From Rikenellaceae bacterium (GTDB lineage: Bacteria; Bacteroidota; Bacteroidia; Bacteroidales; Rikenellaceae), in contig SUZC01000004.1 of the NCBI GenBank assembly GCA_015060165.1, forward strand, positions 1 through 64,000: 64,000 nt of DNA, read 5' to 3'. Position 1 is the first letter of the stretch; the number at the start of each line of letters is the position of its first letter. Below are positions 41,324 to 50,786 of this stretch, piece by piece. Below the pieces are notes generated by a model. The model did not search any database. It was given only the letters and a program-made list of their open reading frames with translations, and was not told the DNA's origin. The position numbers and the translations under genes were made by a program.

Positions 41324-41800
41324 ATGAAAACCCAAACAAAAGAAGAACAATTTTGTGATGTGGTACACGCCCACAGAAACATTATATATAAAGTGTGCTA
41401 CATATATGCGCCGAAGGGGATGATTGAGGATTACTATCAAGAGGTAGTTATTAACCTTTGGCAGAGTTTCGACCAATTTGAAGGTCGTAGCAAACATTCA
41501 ACGTGGATATATCGTGTTGCACTATACACCTGCATATCGTTTATCCGCCGCAAAGACCCTGCATTAATTTCGCTATCGTTTGATATTTCGGCAGATGAGG
41601 ACCCAGCACTAAAGGAACAACTAGAGGAGCTACACTCTATAATAAGCAGACTGGGACACATCGACAGAGCTTTGATAGTATTGTGGCTCGAAGGTTATGC
41701 CTATGAGGAGATAGCAGAAATCACAGGACTGAGCAAGACAAATGTGTCGGTAAAACTTATGCGCGCAAAGAACAAGATAAAAGAGATGTTTAACGCTTAA
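41324..41800 (+). CDS. ECF-type RNA polymerase sigma factor
   Basis: Encodes 158 residues: region 2 (about 10-80, IEDYYQEVVINLWQSFDQFEGRSKHSTWIYRVA) and region 4 (about 105-155, RALIVLWLEGYAYEEIAEITGLSKTNVSVKLMRAKNKI) linked by a short acidic spacer. It directs RNA polymerase to a specific promoter set. Bacteroidota have many of these, often paired with an anti-sigma protein; the membrane protein 12 bases downstream may play that role. An A/T-rich 9-bp hairpin (41259-41282) precedes it; the promoter type is unclear. Confidence 0.93.
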   Translation: MKTQTKEEQFCDVVHAHRNIIYKVCYIYAPKGMIEDYYQEVVINLWQSFDQFEGRSKHSTWIYRVALYTCISFIRRKDPALISLSFDISADEDPALKEQLEELHSIISRLGHIDRALIVLWLEGYAYEEIAEITGLSKTNVSVKLMRAKNKIKEMFNA

Positions 41801-41812
41801 ACTATTACAATT

Positions 41813-42391
41813 ATGGAACTTGAACAACTAAAACAATCATGGGACAAACTATCCGAGCGACTTGAACGCGAAGAGGTAATGCGTAAGCAAGAGCTACGCA
41901 ACATTGCCGAGAACAAAACCAAATCTTATTGGCACAAAATCAAAACCAACCAATACTTGAGTTGGGTAGTATTGGCAGGCTCTGTAGGAATACTCTTCAC
42001 ACAAGGGATTCAAGATGACCCATTTGGTTGGATTGTTATTGGTTCGGTTATCGCATTAGATGCTATCTTCTTTTCACCAATGTGGAAGATTATCAAGAAG
42101 TTGGCCAGATTCGATGCAACTATCGTCGAGCAGGAGCAGATGATTCTCCGCTTTGAAAAGTTATTCATTCGCAATAACATCATAACGGCTTGCTTCTTGG
42201 CTTCTGTATTTGTCTATGTAATGATTGAAGCCATGATTCGCAACTCTGCACGACCAACAGAGTGGTGGTTATGGATGATTCTAACCATCATCGCCTCAGC
42301 TGTAATCGGAGGCTGGCGTTACCTGCAAGAGAAGGAGCGTATTGCTGAAATCAAGCAGAGAATCTTAGCTCTCAAGCAATTTGAGGAGTAA
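41813..42391 (+). CDS. Four-helix membrane protein, probable sigma-factor partner
   Basis: Encodes 192 residues. The cytoplasmic N-terminus (MELEQLKQSWDKLSERLEREE) looks like a coiled helix. Four hydrophobic segments follow (about 49-64, 70-90, 120-140 and 150-168), then a charged C-terminal coil (ERIAEIKQRILALKQFEE). Its position 12 bases after an ECF sigma gene is typical for anti-sigma factors. It lacks a zinc ZAS motif and a periplasmic sensor domain, so the assignment rests on context only. A terminator follows at 42399. Confidence 0.7.
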   Translation: MELEQLKQSWDKLSERLEREEVMRKQELRNIAENKTKSYWHKIKTNQYLSWVVLAGSVGILFTQGIQDDPFGWIVIGSVIALDAIFFSPMWKIIKKLARFDATIVEQEQMILRFEKLFIRNNIITACFLASVFVYVMIEAMIRNSARPTEWWLWMILTIIASAVIGGWRYLQEKERIAEIKQRILALKQFEE

Positions 42392-42398
42392 AAAAGAG

Positions 42399-42430
42399 AA
42401 AGGGTGCTCGAATAATCGAACACCCTTTTA
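42399..42430. terminator. Bidirectional intrinsic terminator
   Basis: AAAGGGTG/CACCCTTT plus inner TCGA/TCGA (42399-42428) lies between the sigma-partner gene and purT, which converge here. A- and T-rich outer edges. Confidence 0.85.
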
Positions 42431-42450
42431 TCATTCGTTTAGAATGTGGT

Positions 42451-43641
42451 CTATCTTGGCAAAGCCTCTACCTCCAAAGTAGAGTAGGCCTTCTCGGCCT
42501 TAGCCAATGCCTCCTCGACACTCTCGCCGCGAGCCAAAATCACGCCCATACGGCGGTGACCCTTAACCTCTGGCTTACCGAAGATGCGCACCTGAACATT
42601 AGGCTCTGCCAATACTTTATCCAAGTTGCCAAACACAACCTTATCGGTATCACCCTCTACAACCACAGCCTTCGATGCTGATGGGCCATAGAAATTGATT
42701 GAAGGGATAGGCAAGCCCAACACAGCACGTGCGTGAAGAGCAAACTCTGACAAATCCTGAGAAATCATCGTTACCATACCTGTGTCGTGTGGACGAGGCG
42801 AAACCTCGCTGAATAACACCTTATCGCCACATACGAACAACTCAACACCAAAGATACCATAACCTCCCAAAGCATCGGTCACCTTCTTTGCAATGTCACG
42901 AGCCTGCTCCAAAGCCACCTCGCTCATAGGCTGCGGCTGCCAGCTCTCGCGATAGTCGCCATCAACCTGATGGTGGCCAATAGGATTTAGGAACGATGTA
43001 CCGCCAGAGTGACGAACAGTAAGAAGTGTAATCTCATAATCGAACTTCACAAAACCCTCGACAATAACCTCGCCACCACCTGCGCGGCCACCCTCCTGAG
43101 CTATTTTCCAAGAGTTATCGGCATCTGCGGGAGTCTTGCATACGCTCTGACCGTGACCCGATGAGCTCATAATTGGCTTTACCACGCAAGGCGTGCCAAT
43201 CTTCTCGATTGCGGCATCAAACTCCTCGCGGGTAGCCGCAAAGCAATAAGGAGATGTAGGAATACCAAGTGTCTCAGCTGCCAACTGGCGGATACCCTTA
43301 CGATTCATTGTAAGTAGGGTAGCATTAGCCGTTGGAATTACATTATAACCCTCCTTCTCCAACTCAACGAGTGTAGGAGTTGCAATAGCCTCCACCTCGG
43401 GGATAATGTAATCGGGTTTTTCAGCCTCGATAATCTCACGCAGACGCTTTCCGTCCAACATCGACAATACATACGAGCGATGAGCCACCTGCATAGCGGG
43501 TGCATTTTCATATTTATCAAGTGCAATAACCTCTACACCATATCGTTGTAGCTCCAAAGCAACCTCTTTGCCCAACTCTCCCGAACCGCACAAAATGGCT
43601 TTCTTGCCAACTGAGGTCATTGGAGTTCCAATCTTTACCAT
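42451..43641 (-). CDS. purT: Formate-dependent GAR formyltransferase
   Basis: ATP-grasp enzyme that uses formate and ATP instead of 10-formyl-THF for the third purine step. The 396 residues match PurT from the start: [74 protein letters not shown]. Length normal. It lies 55 bases downstream of pyrB in the same direction and could be transcribed with the pyr genes. With purN present, the cell has two routes for this step, useful when formate is available from fermentation. Confidence 0.96.
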   Translation of the reverse strand: MVKIGTPMTSVGKKAILCGSGELGKEVALELQRYGVEVIALDKYENAPAMQVAHRSYVLSMLDGKRLREIIEAEKPDYIIPEVEAIATPTLVELEKEGYNVIPTANATLLTMNRKGIRQLAAETLGIPTSPYCFAATREEFDAAIEKIGTPCVVKPIMSSSGHGQSVCKTPADADNSWKIAQEGGRAGGGEVIVEGFVKFDYEITLLTVRHSGGTSFLNPIGHHQVDGDYRESWQPQPMSEVALEQARDIAKKVTDALGGYGIFGVELFVCGDKVLFSEVSPRPHDTGMVTMISQDLSEFALHARAVLGLPIPSINFYGPSASKAVVVEGDTDKVVFGNLDKVLAEPNVQVRIFGKPEVKGHRRMGVILARGESVEEALAKAEKAYSTLEVEALPR

Positions 43642-43696
43642 AATAATCTATCCTTTTTGTATTTGTTAATATAAAATTGTGTATTACACGTCAAAA

Positions 43697-44779
43697 CTAT
43701 TTTTTGCGAGCCTCGCAGTATGCACAACGATAACCATCGGCAGTCTCGTGGAAGAGTTTATCCACATCTTCCCAATTTGAGATACACATACGATTACTGC
43801 ATCGCCAATCGTTATGCACCAAATCGGTATCCAGACGAGGCGTCTCGCTCTGCGTTGGACGCTCCTTTGCCCATTCAAGCAGAGTGTAAATCAATGCCAT
43901 ACGCACAAACTTACCATTCTCGACCTGACGGAAATATGCCGCACGGGGATCGTTATCCACTGCGCGGGTAATCTCGTTAACACGTGGCAGTGGGTGAAGA
44001 ACAATCATATCCTCCTTAGCGAGTTTCATACGCTCCGGATTGAGAATAAAGCTATCCTTCAAACGCTCAAACTCCTCCTCGTCCAAGAAACGCTCCTTCT
44101 GCACGCGAGTCATATAGAGAATATCCAACTCCGGAAGTACCTCCTCCATAGTAGAAACCTCACGCGTAGGAACATTATTCTTATCGCAAACCTCGCGGCG
44201 GATATACGATGGCAGACGCAACTCCTCGGGCGCAATCAGCACCACATTGATACCCTCATAACGCGACAAAGCCTTGATGAGAGAGTGAACCGTACGTCCA
44301 AACTTCAAATCGCCACAGAATCCAATCGTAAGATTATCCAAACGACCCTTCTCACGACGAATTGTCAAAAGGTCGGTCAAGGTCTGAGTAGGATGGGCAT
44401 GGCTACCATCACCTGCGTTGATAATAGGCACATTAGAGTAGTGCGATGCCACAAAGGGGGCACCCTCCTTGCTATGGCGCATTGCAATAATATCAGCAAA
44501 GCAACCAATAACACGAACCGTATCGGCTACGGTCTCGCCTTTACTTACCGAAGAAGATGCGGCATCAGAAAATCCCAACACATTACCGCCCAACTCCATC
44601 ATCGCTGATGTAAAGCTCAAGCGGGTACGGGTACTCGGCTCATAGAACAGGGTAGCAAGTTTCTTACCTTTGCACACCTCGCTATACTTTTCGCGATTGG
44701 CGATAATATCAAGTGCCGTATTGATTATCTGGTCAACTTCCGCAACCGAAATATCGGTAGTGTCGATCAAATGTCTCAT
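43697..44779 (-). CDS. pyrB: Aspartate carbamoyltransferase with C-terminal PyrI-type zinc domain
   Basis: Condenses carbamoyl phosphate and aspartate. Residues 1-305 are the catalytic chain: [13 protein letters not shown] (carbamoyl-P loop), [10 protein letters not shown] (80s-type loop), [17 protein letters not shown] and HPLPRVNEI. The last 50 residues contain Cys327-x4-Cys332 (CSNRMCIS) and Cys352-x2-Cys355 (CAYC), the four-Cys zinc site found at the C-terminus of the regulatory chain PyrI, where it contacts the catalytic chain. The nucleotide-binding allosteric part of PyrI is absent. 360 residues in total, compared with about 305 for a plain PyrB. Followed by purT; preceded by pyrE (12-base gap). 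Confidence 0.95.
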   Translation of the reverse strand: MRHLIDTTDISVAEVDQIINTALDIIANREKYSEVCKGKKLATLFYEPSTRTRLSFTSAMMELGGNVLGFSDAASSSVSKGETVADTVRVIGCFADIIAMRHSKEGAPFVASHYSNVPIINAGDGSHAHPTQTLTDLLTIRREKGRLDNLTIGFCGDLKFGRTVHSLIKALSRYEGINVVLIAPEELRLPSYIRREVCDKNNVPTREVSTMEEVLPELDILYMTRVQKERFLDEEEFERLKDSFILNPERMKLAKEDMIVLHPLPRVNEITRAVDNDPRAAYFRQVENGKFVRMALIYTLLEWAKERPTQSETPRLDTDLVHNDWRCSNRMCISNWEDVDKLFHETADGYRCAYCEARKK

Positions 44780-44791
44780 AAGACAGTAATT

Positions 44792-45424
44792 TTATTTGTT
44801 AATCCAACTCTCATCTGATGGGTTATTGCGGAACGCGATAATACGAGCGCAATCCTCCTGCTTAATGTAACCCTCCTCAGCAGCAGCCTCGACCAATGCA
44901 TCGAGGTTTGAAAGAGAATGATTCTCCACCTCAGCCTCAGCCATACGATCCAAGCCCTTCTTCATCCCATATGTAAAGATACTTACTACACCAAGCACAT
45001 CGGCACCGGCCTCGCGCAATACCTTTACAACCTCGATACAGCTACCACCTGTAGAGATCAAATCCTCCACAACAACAACCTTCTGGCCCTTCTCCAACTT
45101 TCCCTCGATCTGGTTTGTACGGCCGTGATCCTTTGCACCGCTACGCACGTAACCCATCGGGAGATCCATAATTGTAGCTACGATAGCTGCATGAGCAATA
45201 CCTGCGGTACTTGTACCCATCAACACCTCACACTCAGGATAGTACTTCTTAACCATCTCAGCCAAGCCCTTCTCGACGTTATCACGCACGCGTGGAGCAG
45301 TGAGTGTCAAGCGGTTATCGCAATAGATAGGGCTTTTGATACCACTTGCCCAAGTGAAAGGTTGCTCAGGGCGCAAAAATACAGCGCCGATTGATAACAA
45401 ATCTTTTGCAATGCTCTTTTCCAT
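44792..45424 (-). CDS. pyrE: Orotate phosphoribosyltransferase
   Basis: Adds ribose-5-phosphate from PRPP to orotate. The 210 residues contain the PRPP-binding signature [18 protein letters not shown] (about 115-132), the flexible-loop segment [15 protein letters not shown], and the N-terminal [25 protein letters not shown]. Type I PRTase fold, a dimer in the family. Middle gene of pyrF-pyrE-pyrB. Confidence 0.97.
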   Translation of the reverse strand: MEKSIAKDLLSIGAVFLRPEQPFTWASGIKSPIYCDNRLTLTAPRVRDNVEKGLAEMVKKYYPECEVLMGTSTAGIAHAAIVATIMDLPMGYVRSGAKDHGRTNQIEGKLEKGQKVVVVEDLISTGGSCIEVVKVLREAGADVLGVVSIFTYGMKKGLDRMAEAEVENHSLSNLDALVEAAAEEGYIKQEDCARIIAFRNNPSDESWINK

Positions 45425-45457
45425 AATATATTCGTTTTAATTTATTTCACGATTAAT

Positions 45458-46159
45458 TTACTCGGCAAACTCTGCCATACAACGTTTATAAGCTGCAACA
45501 GGATCGGCGGCCTGAGTAATGGGACGGCCAACGACGATGAAGTCAGTACCAATCTCCTTAGCTCTCGCAGGAGTGGTTACACGAACCTGATCGCCAACCT
45601 CGCCATCGGCAAAACGCACACCTGGAGTCACAGTTACAAACTCCTTTCCGCAAGCCTCCTTCACCATACCTGCCTCCAATGGAGAACATACAACGCCATC
45701 AAGACCAGCCTCTTTGGCATTCTTTGCATAGTGAACGATAGTATCGTTGATTGAGGCATTGATAAGCAAATCCTTCTGCATACGCTCCTCACTTGTAGAG
45801 GTAAGCTGAGTAACGGCAATAAGAAGTGGGCGAGTGCCATCTTCGCGAGTAAGACCCTCCAATGCAGCCTTCATCATCTCGATAGTACCAGCAGCGTGGA
45901 GATTACACATATCGACGTCCATCTTCGACAATACCGACATAGCCTTCTTTACTGTATTGGGGATATCGTGCAACTTTAGGTCGAGGAAAATCTTATGTCC
46001 ACGCTCCTTGATAGCCTTAACGATAGCGGGACCAGCCGCATAATACAACTCCATACCAATCTTAACGAAAGGTTTGCAATCGGTAAATTTGTCAAGGAAA
46101 GCAAGTGTGGTTTCAGCGCTATCGAAATCACACGCAATAATTACATCTCTTTGGCTCAT
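45458..46159 (-). CDS. pyrF: Orotidine-5'-phosphate decarboxylase
   Basis: Last step to UMP. The 233 residues show [18 protein letters not shown] at the start, [17 protein letters not shown] (the catalytic Asp-x-Lys-x-x-Asp-Ile motif), [23 protein letters not shown] and [15 protein letters not shown]. Short, type I (E. coli-like) form. First gene of pyrF-pyrE-pyrB(-purT). The upstream 140 bases hold a 7-bp hairpin (46203-46224) but no terminator. Confidence 0.97.
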   Translation of the reverse strand: MSQRDVIIACDFDSAETTLAFLDKFTDCKPFVKIGMELYYAAGPAIVKAIKERGHKIFLDLKLHDIPNTVKKAMSVLSKMDVDMCNLHAAGTIEMMKAALEGLTREDGTRPLLIAVTQLTSTSEERMQKDLLINASINDTIVHYAKNAKEAGLDGVVCSPLEAGMVKEACGKEFVTVTPGVRFADGEVGDQVRVTTPARAKEIGTDFIVVGRPITQAADPVAAYKRCMAEFAE

Positions 46160-46202
46160 AGATATATACTTTTTGATTTATAATTTTTCACACAACATCA
46201 CT

Positions 46203-46224
46203 GGCATTATTTTCACATAATGCC
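46203..46224. other. Hairpin in the pyrF leader region
   Basis: GGCATTA (46203-46209)/TAATGCC (46218-46224), perfect, 43 bases upstream of pyrF. On the minus strand no T tract follows, so it is not a terminator for that operon; T-rich sequence follows on the plus strand, where no gene precedes it. Role unknown. Confidence 0.4.
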
Positions 46225-46299
46225 TTTTCAAAGTGCTAATTTAACAAATCTTTTGCAGAATAACAACAGTAATGTGAAAATGTAGAATAGCATATATAA

Positions 46300-46337
46300 A
46301 AATATCCTATCTAACTCATTTGTTAGATAGGATATTT
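46300..46337 (-). terminator. Strong terminator of the fab operon
   Basis: A perfect 16-bp inverted repeat (46300-46315/46322-46337) with a 6-base loop lies 39 bases past the fabG stop. Stem bases resemble those of the terminator at 20612-20660. Confidence 0.92.
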
Positions 46338-46375
46338 AGCAGATTTTGAATCTTTAATTTCGGATTCAATAAGAA

Positions 46376-47122
46376 TTAGCAATTCATTGCACCACAGCAG
46401 TGGATTACCTGACCGCTAACATAGCTTGAAAGGTCGCTGGCTAAGAACAAAGCGACATTGGCCACGTCCTCGGGTGTACCGCCACGACGCAAAGGAATCT
46501 GCTGATTCCAAGCATCACGCACCTCCTGAGGGAGTTGATTGGTCATCTCGGTAATAATAAAGCCCGGAGCGATGGCATTTGCGCGAATACCACGAGGGCC
46601 CATCTCCTTTGCTATAGACTTAGCCAAGCCAATCATACCAGCCTTTGACGCAGAATAGTTACACTGACCTGCATTACCAGACACACCTACAACCGACGAC
46701 ATATTGATAATCGAACCACCGCGCTGCTTTGCCATAATTGGAGTCACAGCGTGAATGAAGTTGAAGGCAGATTTAAGGTTAACGTTGATAACAGCATCCC
46801 ACTGAGCCTCCGACATACGCATCATCAAGCCATCTTTTGTAATACCCGCGTTGTTAACCAACACATCGATACGGCCGAAATCCTCCATAATCTGCTTCAC
46901 AACCTCGTGCGACTCCTCAAACGAGGCGGCATTCGATGCATAAGCCTTAGCCTTTACGCCCAACGCCTCCAACTCTGCAAGAGTTTGCTCAGCAGTTTCG
47001 TTGATAGCCAAATCGGTGAATGCAACATTTGCACCTTGCTCTGCAAAGCGAATAGCAATCGCCTTACCAATTCCTCTGGCAGCACCAGTTACTAGTGCTA
47101 CTTTTCCTTCCAAAAGTTTCAT
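46376..47122 (-). CDS. fabG: 3-oxoacyl-ACP reductase
   Basis: NADPH-dependent reduction of the beta-keto group in fatty-acid elongation. The 248 residues show ALVTGAARGIGKAIA (cofactor loop), NNAG, the Ser in SSVVGVSGN, and the catalytic YxxxK in NYSASKAG (Tyr about 156, Lys about 160). C-terminal FLASDLSSYVSGQVIHCCGAM is standard apart from the CC. Last gene of fabH-fabF-fabG, 27 bases after fabF. Confidence 0.95.
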   Translation of the reverse strand: MKLLEGKVALVTGAARGIGKAIAIRFAEQGANVAFTDLAINETAEQTLAELEALGVKAKAYASNAASFEESHEVVKQIMEDFGRIDVLVNNAGITKDGLMMRMSEAQWDAVINVNLKSAFNFIHAVTPIMAKQRGGSIINMSSVVGVSGNAGQCNYSASKAGMIGLAKSIAKEMGPRGIRANAIAPGFIITEMTNQLPQEVRDAWNQQIPLRRGGTPEDVANVALFLASDLSSYVSGQVIHCCGAMNC

Positions 47123-47149
47123 TATTATCTAAGTTTTATTTGTGTATAA

Positions 47150-48400
47150 TTACTCACTCCACTTGCGCAACGCCACACAACCATTATGACCACCAAATCC
47201 CAATGAATTTGAGATTGCAATCGTAACATCGGCCTTGCGTGCCACGTTAGGTACATAATCCAAATCGCAATCGGGATCGGGATCGTTCAATCCGATAGTG
47301 GGGGTCACAACTCCATTCTTAAGTGTAAGAGCAGCAACAATCAGCTCCACAGCACCCGTAGCACCCAACATATGACCCGTCATCGACTTGCTCGAACTAA
47401 TCATTGCCTTATGAGCAGCCTCCTCGCCCAAAGCAAGTTTTATAGCAACCGTCTCCGACTTATCGTTAAGCGGGGTACTTGTACCGTGAGCATTGATATA
47501 GAGCAAATCCTTCTCAGCATCGAATCCTGCCTCATCGAGTGACTGACGGATTGCACGCGATGCAGGGACTCCATCTGGACTTGGAGCTGTAACATGGTGA
47601 GCATCGCAGCTATTGCCATAACCTACAACCTCGGCATAGATATGCGCACCACGCTTCAAAGCACTATCCAACGACTCGAAAATCAAAACTCCTGCACCTT
47701 CACCCATAACAAAACCATTACGATTGACATTAAACGGGATAGATGCATTTTTAGGATCTGTCGAACGAGTTAAGGCCTTGCTATTTGCAAAACCTCCAAT
47801 TGCCAACGGATGGATAGATGCCTCGGCTCCTCCTGTGATGATTGCATCGGCATAACCGTGCTTAATGGCACGATAAGCCTCACCGGCCGCGTGAGTACCA
47901 GTAGCACAAGCTGTAACAACCGGAAGACATACTCCCTGAGCATTATATTTAATGGCCACATTACCAGATGCAATGTTACCAATCATCATCGGCACAAACA
48001 ACGGTGACACACGACCTACACCCTCATTAAGAAGTTTCTCAGTCTCAGATACAAATGTCTGCATACCACCAATTCCAGAGCCTATATATGTACCCAAACG
48101 CTCAGGAGCAATATTCTCACCACTAACCAAACCGCTATCCTGCATTGCCTGATAAGCAGCCGCAAGCGCAAATTGGCAATACATATCACTTCGGCGAACA
48201 TCATTACGATTCAAGCCATTCGCTTCGGGGTCAAAATTCTTCACTTGACCCGCAACAGAGATTGGCAGGTCGTACTCATCAAAGCCCTTGATCTGCTCGA
48301 TTCCGCAATGGCCAGCCACCAAATTCTGCCAAAAATCAGAAAGATTATTACCTACGGGCGAGATAACACCCATACCGGTTATAACTACTCTTTGTTCCAT
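47150..48400 (-). CDS. fabF: Beta-ketoacyl-ACP synthase II
   Basis: Elongating condensing enzyme. The 416 residues contain the nucleophile Cys165 (VVTACATGTHAAG) and the two catalytic His (NAHGTSTPLND near 305, MTGHMLGATG near 341), a typical Cys-His-His KAS II set. Length normal. Middle gene, between fabH (15 bases) and fabG. Confidence 0.96.
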   Translation of the reverse strand: MEQRVVITGMGVISPVGNNLSDFWQNLVAGHCGIEQIKGFDEYDLPISVAGQVKNFDPEANGLNRNDVRRSDMYCQFALAAAYQAMQDSGLVSGENIAPERLGTYIGSGIGGMQTFVSETEKLLNEGVGRVSPLFVPMMIGNIASGNVAIKYNAQGVCLPVVTACATGTHAAGEAYRAIKHGYADAIITGGAEASIHPLAIGGFANSKALTRSTDPKNASIPFNVNRNGFVMGEGAGVLIFESLDSALKRGAHIYAEVVGYGNSCDAHHVTAPSPDGVPASRAIRQSLDEAGFDAEKDLLYINAHGTSTPLNDKSETVAIKLALGEEAAHKAMISSSKSMTGHMLGATGAVELIVAALTLKNGVVTPTIGLNDPDPDCDLDYVPNVARKADVTIAISNSLGFGGHNGCVALRKWSE

Positions 48401-48415
48401 CTATATCTGTTCGTT

Positions 48416-49369
48416 TTATTTATTCCACTCAATTATACAAGCACCTGTGGTAAAACCAGCACCAAAAGCGCTCATTACCAACTTATCGCCGTTCTGAATT
48501 TTTCCGTCGCGATGTAGCTCATCCAACAATAGAGCCACACTTGCCGACGATGTATTTCCACAATAATCGACATTATGGGGGAAATACGACATATCGAGCT
48601 GCAATTGGTGTGCAATAGCCTCAATAATTCGCATATTGGCCTGATGCAAAAGATAATACTTTACATCGCCAGGCTTCAAACCAGCCTTGTCGAGCAATCG
48701 CTTGATATCGTATGACGACGAGAGGACCGCAGTCTTAAACACCTCGCGTCCGTTCATATACATCGGGCCTGAACTCTCCTCCTTTGTAATATATGGGGTA
48801 GGTTCCAACTTGCGCTCATAATACAAGCAATCAGTCTTGCTTACTGTAGTAAGACGAGAGCAGAGCAATCCCTTACCTCCTGTAACTACGACAGCACCTG
48901 CACCATCACCAAACAACACACAAGTCGAACGGTCGTTCCAATCAACCATACGAGTCGGCTCTTCGGCAGCTACAACAAGAATATTTTTCGCTTTGCCGCT
49001 ACGAATTCTATCATCGGCCATATCCAACGCATAGATAAATCCCGAACAAGCAGCGTTCACATCAACACAAGCACACTTTGCGCCAACTTTACCCTGAATT
49101 ATACAGCTCAAACCAGGAGTAACATATTCGTTTACCACATTTGAGCAAATAATATAATCAATATCAGTGGGTTCTATTCCTGCATCCTCGATTGCACGAC
49201 GTGCAGCATCGGCAGCCAGATCTTCCAATTTTTCAGAGGTAATCACTCTACGCTCCGACATGCCTGTACGCTCTTTAATCCATTCGTCACTCGTATCAAG
49301 AAACTGCTCAAGCATAGCATTCGTCACAACCTTGGCGGGATGAGCTCTTCCTGTTCCAATAATTCTCAT
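48416..49369 (-). CDS. fabH: Beta-ketoacyl-ACP synthase III
   Basis: Starts fatty-acid synthesis by condensing acetyl-CoA (or branched acyl-CoA) with malonyl-ACP. I chose ATG 49369 (MRIIGTGRAHPAKVV); the frame is open for 16 more codons upstream without similarity. The 317 residues have Cys108 (NAACSGFIYAL), His in LLHQANMRIIEAI and Asn in CGNTSSASV, the complete KAS III triad. First gene of the fab operon. No plsX, acpP or rpmF is adjacent, unlike in many other bacteria. Confidence 0.95.
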   Translation of the reverse strand: MRIIGTGRAHPAKVVTNAMLEQFLDTSDEWIKERTGMSERRVITSEKLEDLAADAARRAIEDAGIEPTDIDYIICSNVVNEYVTPGLSCIIQGKVGAKCACVDVNAACSGFIYALDMADDRIRSGKAKNILVVAAEEPTRMVDWNDRSTCVLFGDGAGAVVVTGGKGLLCSRLTTVSKTDCLYYERKLEPTPYITKEESSGPMYMNGREVFKTAVLSSSYDIKRLLDKAGLKPGDVKYYLLHQANMRIIEAIAHQLQLDMSYFPHNVDYCGNTSSASVALLLDELHRDGKIQNGDKLVMSAFGAGFTTGACIIEWNK

Positions 49370-49447
49370 TCTAATCTTCGATATAAAAAAACACTTATCT
49401 TTTTCGCAAAATTTCACAACAGAAATATTACAAAAAATCTATCGGCG

Positions 49448-49455
49448 CAAAAGTA
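49448..49455 (-). promoter_or_regulatory. -7 promoter element of fabH
   Basis: TACTTTTG on the minus strand, a perfect TAnnTTTG, is 79 bases upstream of the fabH start. TTTG occurs upstream but at shorter spacing than the consensus. Confidence 0.5.
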
Positions 49456-49591
49456 TTTAAAAGCTTACCAAACGGCTCTTAAGTGCGGTCGAAATACTCT
49501 TTTTGTGACGAAATTGACATTATAGGCGGTAAAAATTATGTAATTTCAAGTTTATTTGCAATCTTTGCACCAGAAATACAATACTAGTACG

Positions 49592-50539
49592 ATGACAAAA
49601 ATAGATAAAAATAGAGAGATACCCAAATTCCTTCTCGATAAACGCTACCTACTCGGCTCGGTTGTTTTCGTTTTCACATTCTCGATTCTGTTTATGGCGG
49701 TTTATACGCCATTTTCAACAACAGCGTGGTTTAATCTGGAGAATTCTGAACACTTCAATATGACAACTGCATTCTATGTGGTTGCATTGGCTATTATGTT
49801 TATCAGCAAATTGCTAATGTCACAGATGCAGAGCAAAATCAACTTCACACCTTATAAATATATATTATGGGTATTAGCCGAGATTATCATCATCTCGTTA
49901 TTCTACATCCAATTCACATACACATTTATCCCTACAATTGAAGAATCAACAGGGCATCTGTTTGCAAAAGCCTTTGGATGCATATTGCTTATTATTGCCA
50001 TCCCATATACAATCCTTACGCTCTATGCGGCCTACAAATCAAAGACCGAGGAGTTGGAGATGTTGCAATACGAAATGTCGCTGACAAACGAGCCATCGGT
50101 AATGTATCCATCGCTAGTAAACCTTTATGACTACAACGGCACATTGAAGCTTACGATCAATTCTGATTCGTTGTATTACATGGAGTCACAAGATAACTAC
50201 GTAAAGATTTATTATGAGAATCACGACAAATTACTCTCATATATGTTACGTAGCCGCACAAAGACTATCGAGGAAAATCTGGTTGATACGAGCATGGTTC
50301 GTTGTCATCGCTCATATATGGTAAATGTAATGAAGATTAACCATATCAAAAAGGGCGGAAAGGCGCGTTATATTGTACTATCCAACAACGAAATCAAGCC
50401 TATTCCAGTATCGAAGAGCTACTTCAAGAATTTGGTAGAGAAGATCGATAAATACAATTCGTCTGTTCTTTCAAAGCGTCACGAAAAATCAGATGAAACT
50501 ACTACCATAGAGGAGATCAATGTAAGCGATTCGGAATAA
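49592..50539 (+). CDS. Membrane-bound LytTR-type transcription regulator
   Basis: Encodes 315 residues. ATG 49592 was chosen; the frame is open from a TTG at 49556. Four hydrophobic segments (about 22-42, 58-77, 90-112 and 126-148) form a membrane domain. The C-terminal 110 residues are a LytTR DNA-binding domain: YYMESQDNYVKIYYENHDKL, MLRSRTKTIEENL, MVRCHRSYMVNVMKI and KPIPVSKSYFKNLVEKI. No receiver domain, so it probably responds to a membrane signal directly. Targets unknown. Divergent from fabH. Confidence 0.88.
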   Translation: MTKIDKNREIPKFLLDKRYLLGSVVFVFTFSILFMAVYTPFSTTAWFNLENSEHFNMTTAFYVVALAIMFISKLLMSQMQSKINFTPYKYILWVLAEIIIISLFYIQFTYTFIPTIEESTGHLFAKAFGCILLIIAIPYTILTLYAAYKSKTEELEMLQYEMSLTNEPSVMYPSLVNLYDYNGTLKLTINSDSLYYMESQDNYVKIYYENHDKLLSYMLRSRTKTIEENLVDTSMVRCHRSYMVNVMKINHIKKGGKARYIVLSNNEIKPIPVSKSYFKNLVEKIDKYNSSVLSKRHEKSDETTTIEEINVSDSE

Positions 50540-50574
50540 TATCCAGAATAATTCGCAACGATAAGATACAAAAC

Positions 50575-50735
50575 GTGGTTGTCCAACAAGTTTGTCGGAC
50601 AACCACTTATGTTTCAGAAGTTGTATAACAAGAGCTATTTTTAGGCCCTCGAGGCCCGATAAACCGCAGCATACTTAGCGTATGCGAAGATTTTGAGGGC
50701 AGAAGAAACGACAAAAGAGCCTTGCGAGACAGCTT
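50575..50735. repeat. Dispersed structured repeat, copy 2
   Basis: A 161-base element about 94% identical to 25831-25990, with the same opening palindrome (50575-50606), helix GCCCTC/GAGGGC and hairpin GCATAC/GTATGC. It lies between the convergent LytTR and pyrD genes, the same type of position as copy 1, and probably doubles as their terminator. Confidence 0.75.
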
Positions 50736-50786
50736 TGTTTTATTTTTGGCCGACGATAAATCATCAGCCAAGATGTAACTTATCTG

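Noticed and set aside
46203..46224. Attenuator in front of pyrF
   Set aside because: The hairpin has no T tract on the transcribed strand and there is no leader ORF that ends beside it.
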